Source: ZC4RG25 sp023428365
Lineage (GTDB): Bacteria > Pseudomonadota > Alphaproteobacteria > Rhizobiales > Hyphomicrobiaceae
Direction: 5' to 3'
DNA: 64,000 bases
NCBI GenBank assembly: GCA_050283925.1
Contig: JBNOAI010000011.1
Span: forward strand, 124,001-188,000
A program made the translations under genes and the position numbers. The notes below the pieces were generated by a model that was given only the letters and a program-made list of their open reading frames with translations, was not told where the DNA came from and did not search any database. The stretch's first letter is position 1; every line of letters begins with the position of its first letter. This document shows, piece after piece, positions 35,148 to 43,305 of this stretch.

Positions 35148-35532
35148 CTCGTCTTCCCCCGTTTGTGACCCGCGCACCGATGGCCAATTGTCGAACCAGC
35201 TGCGCGCCAGATGCCCCCTTCGTCACGGCACCGTCACACTTAGGAAATGGAAAAGTTCTGATCTAAGCAAGCGCGTTTCATGGCTGCATAACTTGTGGAA
35301 ATACCCATGTAACGCCAGCGCAACTATTCCTTTTATTTGATCATTTCTTGCCCATCGCCGGAGCAAAAAGCGAGCAACAAGGCCACGTTACTTTGCCCAA
35401 ACTCTGCTCACCCTGCTGGGAAACTAAGCTGCGCTGTTCAGCCTTACCCGGCCGTAGATTTTGAGAGTCGCAGCCACGTCGTAAACCGGTCATGATCCGG
35501 AGCAGCGTACTCACTATTTCTGGACCTTGCTC
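35148..35532. other. Divergent intergenic region, no gene seen
   Basis: About 385 bases between the porin start (-) and the SDR start (+), presumably holding both promoters. It is moderately AT-rich around 35250-35345. I see no repeat, clear operator or small gene. Confidence 0.5.
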
Positions 35533-36273
35533 ATGGCGGGAGCGAAAGCCGGCACAGTCCTTGTCACTGGAGCGTCGCGACGCATCGGGGCGGCGATCGC
35601 TCGTGACCTCGCCGCACACGGCTGGCAGGTCGCCATCCACTATCGGCAATCGGCGCGCGAGGCGCACGCCCTGGTCTCTGAGCTGCGCGAAGCTGGACAT
35701 TCCGCCACCGCGTTTTCGGCCAACCTCTCGAACATTGATGACATGATAGCGCTCGTCAGTCAGTGCAACGACGCGCTCGGACCGATTACCTGCCTCATCA
35801 ACAATGCCTCGGAATTTCTACGGGACGATCTCGCCAGCCTGACCGACGACCTGTGGGCCACGCACATGGACATCAATCTGCGTGCGCCAGTATTCCTGGC
35901 GCGCGCGATCGCCGCTCAGCTGCCACCGGAGGCCGAGGGAAACATCATCAACATCATCGACCAGCGTGCCTGGCGGCCGACGCCCGACTTCTTCTCCTAC
36001 ACCCTCTCCAAGGCCGCGCTCTGGCCAGCGACGCAGATGCTGGCACAGGCGCTCGCACCGCGCATCCGCGTCAATGCCATTGCGCCCGGCCCGGTTCTGC
36101 AGAGCACCCATCAGAAGCCCGCCGAGTTCGAGGCAGAATGGAAGAGCACTCTATTGCGGCGCCCGGCAAGCCCTCAGGAGATCGCCAATACGGTGCGGTT
36201 CATTCTTGACGCTCCGGCAATGACGGGCCAGATGATCGCCCTGGATAGCGGCCAGCATTTGGCTTGGCGATGA
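35533..36273 (+). CDS. SDR family oxidoreductase, pteridine-reductase-like (FolM type)
   Basis: This 246-residue short-chain dehydrogenase has the cofactor motif VTGASRRIGAAIA and the catalytic Tyr-Lys pair in YTLSKAALW. The RRIG form of the glycine motif, with an Arg suited to NADPH, is typical of pteridine reductases and FolM-like proteins. The next gene encodes FolB, which supports a role in dihydropterin or dihydrofolate reduction. That role is inferred from motif and neighbour only. An ATG at 35533 is used here; a TTG at 35527 is in frame. Ribosome-binding support is weak for both. Confidence 0.83.
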   Translation: MAGAKAGTVLVTGASRRIGAAIARDLAAHGWQVAIHYRQSAREAHALVSELREAGHSATAFSANLSNIDDMIALVSQCNDALGPITCLINNASEFLRDDLASLTDDLWATHMDINLRAPVFLARAIAAQLPPEAEGNIINIIDQRAWRPTPDFFSYTLSKAALWPATQMLAQALAPRIRVNAIAPGPVLQSTHQKPAEFEAEWKSTLLRRPASPQEIANTVRFILDAPAMTGQMIALDSGQHLAWR

Positions 36274-36286
36274 AGGAGCTGCGCAC

Positions 36287-36700
36287 GTGGCCACTTGGAG
36301 CGATGAGACGCTCGCGCAGGACCCGGCCATGAGTCGTGAGGTCCGCCGGATTTTCATCAACGGCCTGGAGCTGATCGGTAGCGTCGGCGTCTACGAGCAC
36401 GAGCACCGCTACGAACAGCGCGTCATCGTCTCACTCGATCTGCGCGTGAACGACGGCTACGACGGCGCCAGCGATCGCGTCAGCGATATCTACGACTATG
36501 ATCTGGCGATCCAGGCCATCAAGCGCACGGTCAATAGCGGACACTTCAATCTGATCGAGACGCTCGCGGAGCGCATCGCCGAGGTGTGTCTTTCGGATAA
36601 GCGGGTCGTGTCCGCCCGCGTACGTGTCGAAAAGCCGGACCTGCTGCCGGCCTGCCGAGGGATCGGGATCGAGATCCTACGGCTGCAGTCCGCCCCCTGA
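36287..36700 (+). CDS. folB: Dihydroneopterin aldolase
   Basis: This 137-residue protein carries the FolB fold: IFINGLELIGSVGVYEHEH with the conserved Glu, and a C-terminal VRVEKPDLLPACRGIGIEI with the conserved Lys. It splits 7,8-dihydroneopterin into 6-hydroxymethyl-dihydropterin and glycolaldehyde in folate synthesis. Translation starts at GTG 36287, behind GAAGGAG; it lies 13 bases after the SDR gene, so the two form an operon. The N-terminal 17 residues are an extension over the usual FolB start and could be skipped if the ATG at 36329 is used. Confidence 0.92.
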   Translation: MATWSDETLAQDPAMSREVRRIFINGLELIGSVGVYEHEHRYEQRVIVSLDLRVNDGYDGASDRVSDIYDYDLAIQAIKRTVNSGHFNLIETLAERIAEVCLSDKRVVSARVRVEKPDLLPACRGIGIEILRLQSAP

Positions 36701-36908
36701 ACATCCTGTGGCGCTCGCCATCGCTATTTAGGCGGCATAGCCACAATTCTTCCTCAACGCGCACCAACTTGCGCCCTAAATATCTGCATTCTTCGCAGTG
36801 TTCGAATCGGGGCGAACGTCAACCTCCCCTTAAGGTTGACCAGCATAATTATGCAGGTCCGAATCGCTAACGAAAGTTGCAGCCGCACATCGGGGACGAC
36901 GTCATCTC

Positions 36909-38084
36909 ATGAAATGCCGGGCCGCCGCACCGCTCATTCTGTTTCTCGCGTGCACCGCAACTGCCGCGCAGGCGCAAACGCTTCCCGCCATCAAGACGGG
37001 AGCCTCCAACACGGTCGCGGCGTGCGCGACGCCGGGCCGCCTGATGTCGTTCGTGAAGGATCGCAACTCGACCCTCGATGATCGCTTCGATGGCGTGGCG
37101 ACCGAATACATGCGCCATGGCGAGGCTCTCGGCGTTCGCTGGGACTTTGCTTTTTTCCAGATGCTGCTGGAGACCGGCAACCTGAGCTACCGGCAGGGTA
37201 ATGGCCGCCCTGGTGACGTACGCCCCGCACAGCACAACTTCGCTGGAATGGGTGCGACTGGCCGCGGTGCGCCGGGCGAAAGCTTCCCGACCGTTTCGCT
37301 GGGCGTGAAGGCCCACCTCGAACATCTTCTCCTGTACGCCGGCGACTATATTCCCAATCCGGTTGCGGAGCGCACCCGCAAAGTTCAGGAGTGGGGCGTC
37401 CTCACGTCGTGGCAGCGGAGCATGCGGGGACAGGTCACGTTCGGTAATCTGTCGCGGAAGTGGGCACCCGGAGATCGCGGCTACGGCAGTAAAGTCGGAG
37501 CCATCGCGAAGGCCTTCTACGACAATCATTGCAATCGTCCCGACCCGCGTCCGGAGCTCGTCGCCGAAGCGCGCGGCACCCGCATGCAGCAGCCGGTGAA
37601 GGCAGTTGCCGAGGCTCCCCCTGCACAGCCCAAAGTCTCCGGCGCCGATATCGCGCGTCGTGCGATTGAAGAGGCTCGCAATGAGAGCAGCGCGCAGCGC
37701 TCAAGTCTTGGCGCAGCGGCCATTGCCAAGCAGACCGGAGATTCGATCAGCGAACAGGCGAGCACTGTTCCGCCCGCAGCCAATCAGGGCCAGACCATCA
37801 AGACTGCCGGCGCCGCAACCGGCGCAGCCACAGCTATTGCACCAGCACCTACTTCGGGTTGCCGCGTTTGGACGGCGAGCTACGGAGGCCAGAAGGCGAT
37901 CATCATCAAGTCGGTCAGCGACGGCGCCGTGAACTTCACGGTCCTCGACGTCAACGAAGGCGCCGAAAAGCGCGAGACCGAAGCCTACATTGCGGCGTAT
38001 GCCAGGGGCGGGCAGTCGGTCGGCGAGTTCGCCAATCAGTCGAGTGCGCTCAACAAGGCCTTCGAGCTGTGCCCGGAAGGATGA
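36909..38084 (+). CDS. Secreted glucosaminidase-domain protein (GH73-like), first of a tandem pair
   Basis: 391 residues: signal peptide to about residue 22 (LILFLACTATAAQA), glucosaminidase domain at about 40-200 with catalytic Glu88 in FFQMLLETGNLSY and the HNFAGMGATG loop, an Ala/Gln-rich linker (215-310), and a C-terminal domain of about 75 residues bounded by Cys (CRVWTASYGGQKAIII to FELCPEG). It should cleave peptidoglycan glycan strands in the periplasm. The C-terminal domain is shared with the following gene and I cannot assign it to a known family. The two genes overlap by 4 bases (ATGA). Confidence 0.86.
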   Translation: MKCRAAAPLILFLACTATAAQAQTLPAIKTGASNTVAACATPGRLMSFVKDRNSTLDDRFDGVATEYMRHGEALGVRWDFAFFQMLLETGNLSYRQGNGRPGDVRPAQHNFAGMGATGRGAPGESFPTVSLGVKAHLEHLLLYAGDYIPNPVAERTRKVQEWGVLTSWQRSMRGQVTFGNLSRKWAPGDRGYGSKVGAIAKAFYDNHCNRPDPRPELVAEARGTRMQQPVKAVAEAPPAQPKVSGADIARRAIEEARNESSAQRSSLGAAAIAKQTGDSISEQASTVPPAANQGQTIKTAGAATGAATAIAPAPTSGCRVWTASYGGQKAIIIKSVSDGAVNFTVLDVNEGAEKRETEAYIAAYARGGQSVGEFANQSSALNKAFELCPEG

Positions 38085-39115
38085 GGTCATCATCGTCCTG
38101 GCAGCGAGGTATTGCTGCTGCTTGGCGGCCCTTCTTTGCCACCGGGCTGATCCTGGCGGCGCTCGTTTCCGGCGGAGGGGCTGAAGCCGCAGCCCCGCCT
38201 ATCCGTACCAGCCCGTCCAATCAGGTTCCGGCTTGCGTCACGCCTGCGCGGCTGATGGCCTTTCTTTCGACCCGGAACACCAATCTCGATCCCCGATTTG
38301 CCGACATCGCCTCGTGGTACAAGAGGCATGGCGAAGCTCTCAACGTGCGTTGGGACTACGCGTTCTATCAAATGGTCATCGAGACGAATTTCCTGACGTA
38401 TCTGCGCGGGAATGGACGCCGCGGCGATGTCGATCCGCGACAGAACAATTTCGCTGGTATTGGGACCACAGGCGGCGGCGTGCCCGGCGATAGCTTCCCG
38501 GATGTATCCAGCGGCGTGCGCGGCCAGATCGAGCATCTCGTGGTCTATTCGGGAGAACGCGTTGCATCACCCGTCGCGCCACGCACCCGCTTGAAGCAGG
38601 ATCATATTCTGGCACTGTCGGAGCCGCTTGCACGCAAACGCCCGCTGACGTTCCAGGATCTCGCCGGCCGATGGGCGGTGGATCGCGCCTACGGTCGTTC
38701 CATCGAATCCATCGCACAGCGTTTTGCAGCCACCTACTGCACGGGCCGGCAGATCGCTGAGCGCGCTCCTCCCAGATCACCTCCTCCTGCCCCGTCATTC
38801 CAGACTGCCACAGCTGCCATCCCTGCGCGTCCGGCAGCTGCGCCATCGGCCGCACAACGACATGAACCAACCGCCTGCCGCATCCTGACCGCCAGCTATG
38901 GCGGCAAGAAAACGATGTTGATCCGGCACGTCACCAACGATGCGGTCGAGTTCACGGCGCTCAGCGTGCTGGATGGCTTCGAGCGCTCGATGACCGACAA
39001 TTACCTCCGGGTGCATGCGCCGAACGGCGTCATCATCGGCGAATTTCCATCGAGCAACGACGCCTTCGCGCGTGCTTTCAAGCTGTGCCCAGGCGCAGAG
39101 CCGCGCAACGGCTGA
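38081..39115 (+). CDS. Secreted glucosaminidase-domain protein (GH73-like), second of a tandem pair
   Basis: This 344-residue paralogue of the preceding gene starts at the ATG of the ATGA overlap (38081). The signal peptide ends near residue 36 (LAALVSGGGAEA), the glucosaminidase domain has catalytic Glu101 in FYQMVIETNFLTY and the NNFAGIGTTG loop, the linker is Pro-rich, and the C-terminal domain reads CRILTASYGGKKTMLI to FKLCPG. Conservation is high in the catalytic and C-terminal parts and low in the linker, so this is an old tandem duplication in which both copies stayed under selection. Confidence 0.86.
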   Translation: MRSSSSWQRGIAAAWRPFFATGLILAALVSGGGAEAAAPPIRTSPSNQVPACVTPARLMAFLSTRNTNLDPRFADIASWYKRHGEALNVRWDYAFYQMVIETNFLTYLRGNGRRGDVDPRQNNFAGIGTTGGGVPGDSFPDVSSGVRGQIEHLVVYSGERVASPVAPRTRLKQDHILALSEPLARKRPLTFQDLAGRWAVDRAYGRSIESIAQRFAATYCTGRQIAERAPPRSPPPAPSFQTATAAIPARPAAAPSAAQRHEPTACRILTASYGGKKTMLIRHVTNDAVEFTALSVLDGFERSMTDNYLRVHAPNGVIIGEFPSSNDAFARAFKLCPGAEPRNG

Positions 39116-39188
39116 TCTTCTCCTTCTCCGCTTGTCACATCGGCGAAATGACCTCATCTGCTGATTTCAGGCAGGCGGAGAACCTCTC

Positions 39189-40619
39189 GTGGTCAAGCAA
39201 CCAGTCATCGTCTGGTTTCGGCACGTCATGCGGGTGGCCGATCATCCTGCGCTGCTGGCTGCGGTTGCGACCGGGCAACCCGTCGTGCCGGTGTTCATCC
39301 TCGACGACGAAGCTGCTGCGTCATGGGAGTCAGGCGGAGCGCGCCGCTGGTGGCTGCACGAGAGCATCAAATCGCTCTCCGCTGACCTGCGCAAACGGGG
39401 CAGCAGGCTGATTTTGCGGCAAGGCTTGACGCTCGACATCCTGCCCGATCTTGCCAAGGAACTCGATGCCATCGCGATTTTCGCATCGCGCAGTTACGAG
39501 CCGTGGGCGCGCAAACAGGAAACGCACCTGCAAAAGACGTTGGAGGCGAACGGGGTGGAGTTGAAGCGCTACGCGGGCGCGCTTCTGTTTGAACCCGACG
39601 CGATCGCGACCAAAGCCGGGGAGCCGTTCAAGGTCTTCACGCCGTTCTGGCGAGCAGCGTCTCAGTCAACACCGCGATCTCCGCAGCGAGCCCCCGCCAA
39701 GATCCTCGCACCCGGACATCACCCGCCCAGCGACAACCTGGAGCGCTGGCATCTGCTGCCCACCAAACCCGACTGGGCCGGTGGCCTGCGCAAAACCTGG
39801 ACGCCCGGAGAAGCGACGGCCGCCGAGCTGCTCGGCGCATTTGTCGATGATCCAATTTCCCGTTACGCAACCGACCGTGATCGTCCGGACAAAATCGGCA
39901 CGTCGCGCCTGTCGCCCCATCTCGCGGGCGGTGAGATCAGTCCGAGCACGTGCTGGCACGCGGCCCAGGCGCGCTCATCTGGCAAGGGCTCCGAGACGTT
40001 CCTGAAGGAACTGATCTGGCGCGAGTTCTGCCATCACCTGCTGTTTCATTGGCCGGATCTGCCGGTAGCTCCGTTTCGCGAAGAATTCTCCCGCTTCCCC
40101 TGGTCCAAAGCCAAAACAGCACTGCGGGCGTGGCAGCGCGGGCTGACCGGCTATCCGATCGTTGACGCCGGCATGCGCGAGCTTTGGCACACGGGCTGGA
40201 TGCACAATCGCGTGCGCATGGTCACGGCGTCCTTCCTCACCAAGCATCTGCTGCTGCCCTGGCAACAGGGAGAGGCCTGGTTCTGGGATACGCTGGTCGA
40301 CGCTGATCTTGCCAACAACTCCGCCAACTGGCAGTGGGTCGCCGGCTCCGGCGCAGACGCGGCACCCTACTTCCGTATCTTTAACCCGGTGAAACAGGGC
40401 GAAACGTTCGATCCGAACGGGGAGTACGTCCGCCGTTGGGTGCCGGAACTGGAAGCGCTATCCAACACGCACATCCACGCGCCGTGGACTGCGGACGACA
40501 ACGCTCTCAAATCAGCGAAGGTGAGCCTCGGCGTGACATATCCGAAGCCGATCGTTGATCACACAGAAGCTCGTCAGCGAGCGCTCTCGGCCTTCGCCAG
40601 CCTGAAATCTACAGACTAG
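39189..40619 (+). CDS. phrB: Deoxyribodipyrimidine photo-lyase
   Basis: This 476-residue photolyase/cryptochrome family enzyme has an N-terminal antenna-binding Rossmann domain (IVWFRHVMRV), and a C-terminal FAD domain with GYPIVDAGMRELWHTGWMHN, RMVTASFLTKHLLLPW, ANNSANWQWVAGSG and YFRIFNP, all typical of class I CPD photolyases. It repairs UV-induced pyrimidine dimers using light. It starts at GTG 39189 behind GGCGGAG. Length and motifs are complete. Confidence 0.94.
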   Translation: MVKQPVIVWFRHVMRVADHPALLAAVATGQPVVPVFILDDEAAASWESGGARRWWLHESIKSLSADLRKRGSRLILRQGLTLDILPDLAKELDAIAIFASRSYEPWARKQETHLQKTLEANGVELKRYAGALLFEPDAIATKAGEPFKVFTPFWRAASQSTPRSPQRAPAKILAPGHHPPSDNLERWHLLPTKPDWAGGLRKTWTPGEATAAELLGAFVDDPISRYATDRDRPDKIGTSRLSPHLAGGEISPSTCWHAAQARSSGKGSETFLKELIWREFCHHLLFHWPDLPVAPFREEFSRFPWSKAKTALRAWQRGLTGYPIVDAGMRELWHTGWMHNRVRMVTASFLTKHLLLPWQQGEAWFWDTLVDADLANNSANWQWVAGSGADAAPYFRIFNPVKQGETFDPNGEYVRRWVPELEALSNTHIHAPWTADDNALKSAKVSLGVTYPKPIVDHTEARQRALSAFASLKSTD

Positions 40620-40643
40620 GCTGCCTAAACTGGCTCGCTTGAC

Positions 40644-41138
40644 TCAGTGCTTGCGCCCGCTCGTCTGCACATGGGCCAACGCCATGGCATCGCAGATCGC
40701 GGTTGCGGACAGTATCCGGTCACAGCCCTTCAAGGTCGCGCCCAGGGACATCGCGCCTTCGACGACAGCATCGATCGTCGAACTTTCGAGCAGCGCAAAA
40801 GCACACGCACGAATGGCGGGACAGGCATTGTGCTGGCTGGCAGCGACCATCGAGATCGCCATGCATTCATCGCGGCAGAACCCGGCGCACTGAGCGGGAT
40901 AAACTTCGATCGACCGGCACGAGGCATCGCGGATCGCACGCACCCAACAGGCCAGATCGGTCAGCACCGGTTTGGCTTTCTGCGGTCCAAGAACGTTCTC
41001 GTAAGTCGCCCAGGCAAACTCCCAGCACGAGATATCGCCGGTCTGATAACCCGCCATCCAGCTACGGAAGCCGATCCCGACGAGCTTCTCCGATTCTGAA
41101 AGCCGAGGAGCGAAGACGCGACCTGCAGAAACTTCCAT
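40644..41138 (-). CDS. Cys-rich hypothetical protein
   Basis: 164 residues from the ATG at 41138 behind AGGGGA; the frame is open to 41171. It contains about ten Cys, including CAGFCRDEC near residue 86 and CPAIRAC near residue 106, in a mostly helical sequence with an N-terminal hydrophilic part. The pattern suggests a metal-binding or disulfide-linked helical bundle, loosely like copper-storage proteins but without their full CxxxC set. No signal peptide seen. It is convergent with phrB. Function unknown. Confidence 0.68.
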   Translation of the reverse strand: MEVSAGRVFAPRLSESEKLVGIGFRSWMAGYQTGDISCWEFAWATYENVLGPQKAKPVLTDLACWVRAIRDASCRSIEVYPAQCAGFCRDECMAISMVAASQHNACPAIRACAFALLESSTIDAVVEGAMSLGATLKGCDRILSATAICDAMALAHVQTSGRKH

Positions 41139-41202
41139 AGTCGTCCCCTGGAGCGCTGTCTTAGGAAGCATGGCTCAAGACAATCTGATGGCACCGATAA
41201 TC

Positions 41203-41242
41203 AAGAGAAAGCAGCGGCCCTGACTTGCGTTGGGGCCGCTGC
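41203..41242 (-). terminator. Terminator of the iron-binding protein gene
   Basis: On the - strand GCAGCGGCCC and GGGCCGCTGC form a perfect 10-bp stem around a 12-base loop, followed by TTTCTCTT. It lies 15 bases beyond the stop of the substrate-binding protein. Confidence 0.9.
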
Positions 41243-41256
41243 ACCGATGTGTCGAA

Positions 41257-42306
41257 TTACGACGCAGGACCAGCGTCAAAGTTGACCTTGTCGATCATCT
41301 CCGATGCCTGCTTACGCAGCTTCGCGACTTCAGCCAGTGAAACGGCGTCAGGCTTCAGCTTGCCCCACGACTGCACCAGCTCCGACGGCGCAACAGCCGG
41401 GTTGACCGGGTATTCGTTGTTGGCCTCCGCGTACAGCTTCTGAGCCTCGGGGGAACCGAGGAATTCCATCAGCTTCAGCGCATTGTCCTTGTTCGGCGCA
41501 TACTTTGCCATCGACATACCAGAGATGTTCACGTGGCTGCCACGATCGGCGGCATTCGGGAAGATGATGCGCACTGAATCGGCCCAGGCCTTCTGGTCCG
41601 CGTTCTTCAGCATCGCGGCCATGTAGTAAGTGTTACCGATAGCGATGTCGCACTTGCCGGCCTGCACGTCGCGGACCTGCTCGCGATCACCACCTGCGGG
41701 CTTCCCGGCGAGATTGTTCTTCAGCCCGGTCAACCACTTCTCGGTTTCCGCGGCCCCCTTATGCGCGATCATCGCAGCAACCATCGACGTATTGTAGACG
41801 TGCTTGCCCGAACGAATGCAGATTTTGCCCTTCCACTTGGGATCGGCCAGCTCTTCGTACGTGATCGTGTCCTGCTTGACGCGGTCCTTCGATGCATAGA
41901 CCACGCGCGAACGCATCGTCAGGCCGAACCAGTTGCCTTCGGGATCGCGATAGCTTGCCGGGATTTCGGCATCCAGAACTTTCGATGAGACGGGCTGAAC
42001 AACATCCTTGCTCACCGCGTCGACCAGACGCCCGATGTCCACCGTGAACAGCAGATCGGCCGGACTGTTGCGGCCCTCGGCAGCCATGCGCTCCTCGAGG
42101 CCGCTCTGTGCATAAACGACATTGGCCTTGATGCCGGTTTTGTCCGTGAACGCCTTCAGCAGCGGATCGATCAGGCCGGGTTCACGATAGGAATAGATGT
42201 TTACTTCGCCATTGGCCTGAGCGGCCTGCGGAACGAGAACAAGCGCGGCGAGTGTAAGGGACGCACCAACGCCACGGGCGTTAAGCCCCTTCAAAAACAT
42301 TGCCAT
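41257..42306 (-). CDS. Fe(3+) ABC transporter substrate-binding protein (FbpA/FutA family)
   Basis: 349 residues from the ATG at 42306 behind GGAG; a TTG at 42318 is in frame. The signal peptide ends near residue 31 (LVLVPQAAQA). The mature protein matches FutA/FbpA ferric-binding proteins: GEVNIYSYREPGLIDPLL, the SPADLLFTVDIGRL strand, GLTMRSRVVYASKD, and a tyrosine-bearing GNTYYMAAML loop that supplies iron ligands. It delivers ferric iron in the periplasm to a membrane transporter whose permease and ATPase are not in this window. Two iron-control-element-like boxes lie upstream, and a strong terminator follows, so it is a single-gene unit. Confidence 0.91.
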   Translation of the reverse strand: MAMFLKGLNARGVGASLTLAALVLVPQAAQANGEVNIYSYREPGLIDPLLKAFTDKTGIKANVVYAQSGLEERMAAEGRNSPADLLFTVDIGRLVDAVSKDVVQPVSSKVLDAEIPASYRDPEGNWFGLTMRSRVVYASKDRVKQDTITYEELADPKWKGKICIRSGKHVYNTSMVAAMIAHKGAAETEKWLTGLKNNLAGKPAGGDREQVRDVQAGKCDIAIGNTYYMAAMLKNADQKAWADSVRIIFPNAADRGSHVNISGMSMAKYAPNKDNALKLMEFLGSPEAQKLYAEANNEYPVNPAVAPSELVQSWGKLKPDAVSLAEVAKLRKQASEMIDKVNFDAGPAS

Positions 42307-42456
42307 GGATGTCTCCAATTTGCGGGGTTCAAAAGCCCCGTATCGGACTTAAGCGCGCGGCTTATCCGGCGCGGTTCCAGATCGCCTATCTTGGCTCAAT
42401 TTGTCAAGATAACGAAGGCAATAAAACCAAGAATTGAGGGAAGCCAAAACTCTTTC

Positions 42457-42475
42457 TTAGAGTCGTTCTTATTTG
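42457..42475 (-). promoter_or_regulatory. ICE-like box upstream of the iron-binding protein gene (proximal)
   Basis: TTAGAGTCGTTCTTATTTG resembles the Irr-binding iron control element (TTTAGAA-N3-TTCTAAA). It lies about 150 bases upstream of the start and is repeated nearly exactly at 42507. Assignment to Irr is inference. Confidence 0.45.
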
Positions 42476-42506
42476 GAATTATTCGAACAAGCCGAGTAGT
42501 TTTTAT

Positions 42507-42525
42507 TTAGAACTATTCTTGTTTG
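42507..42525 (-). promoter_or_regulatory. ICE-like box upstream of the iron-binding protein gene (distal)
   Basis: TTAGAACTATTCTTGTTTG, with one more T in front, contains a perfect TTTAGAA half-site of the iron control element. It matches the 42457 copy at 14 of 19 positions, and the two copies lie 50 bases apart in an AT-rich promoter region. Confidence 0.5.
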
Positions 42526-42579
42526 AGAAACGATTGAGGTTATAACAATTCTAATTTTAGAGTGGCGGCGAATGAGAGG

Positions 42580-43305
42580 TCAGTCCGGGTAACAATAGTA
42601 CTCGCACCAGGGACTGAAATCGCGCGTACGCAGCGCATCGTTCAGATCGCGATAGCGCGGAAGCGGATCACTGCCGCTCTCGAGCTGATGGACGAACTGG
42701 GTCAGGATGTAGTTGAGCGACGCCGTCAGATCGAGCATCGGGCCGGTCCAGCCTGCGGGTTGCGACAGGCTGCCATTGGGCATGACCATCACGTATTGGC
42801 CGGGCGTCATCAGCAGGCGGCATTCACGTAGAACGCAAACCTCGAACCCGCCTTCAATCAATACGAAGATCTCGTAGCCGAGGTCGCTGACAAACATTTC
42901 GATGATCGAGCCGCGCACACCCACGGAGGCGCTCGGCGTGCGCACTGCATAGTGGCTCGAAGCCTGCGACCCCGTCACGAAACGTAGCGCGCCCCGCGCC
43001 ACGCTTACGGCCGCCTGCCCGGCTCCGGAATCGGGGTTGTAGACAAACCGGTCGATCACCACGCGCGAATTAGGCCCCACGGTGAGGCTGGTCTTGTCAC
43101 GGAACAGCAGCTGGGCCGACGAATTCTCGGCAGCTGCGATGGTCTCGTTCTGCTGAACCGGAGAACCGGAACGAAGCGCACCCGCGACGCTCCCCCTGAC
43201 ATCGTTGCGTACGGCAGCGGCAGTTCCAACTTGGCTGACGGCATGCGTCGCACCGCCGAGAACAAATGTAGCGAGCAGAATGGCAAGGCTCAGAATGCGC
43301 GGCAT
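42580..43305 (-). CDS. FecR-domain protein, secreted
   Basis: 241 residues with a signal peptide (ILLATFVLGGATHAVS) and a FecR-type beta region at about 28-150 (GTAAAVRNDVRGSVAG, LLFRDKTSLTVGPNSRVVIDRF, SYAVRTPSASVGVRGS-like GVRGSIIEMF). Unlike sigma-regulator FecR proteins it has no cytoplasmic N-terminus or transmembrane anchor. The C-terminus has a CEYYCYPD end. Its start overlaps the stop of the barrel gene by one base (TGATG) with GGGAGG just before. It probably works with the barrel and cyclase of the same operon at the outer envelope. Confidence 0.86.
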   Translation of the reverse strand: MPRILSLAILLATFVLGGATHAVSQVGTAAAVRNDVRGSVAGALRSGSPVQQNETIAAAENSSAQLLFRDKTSLTVGPNSRVVIDRFVYNPDSGAGQAAVSVARGALRFVTGSQASSHYAVRTPSASVGVRGSIIEMFVSDLGYEIFVLIEGGFEVCVLRECRLLMTPGQYVMVMPNGSLSQPAGWTGPMLDLTASLNYILTQFVHQLESGSDPLPRYRDLNDALRTRDFSPWCEYYCYPD

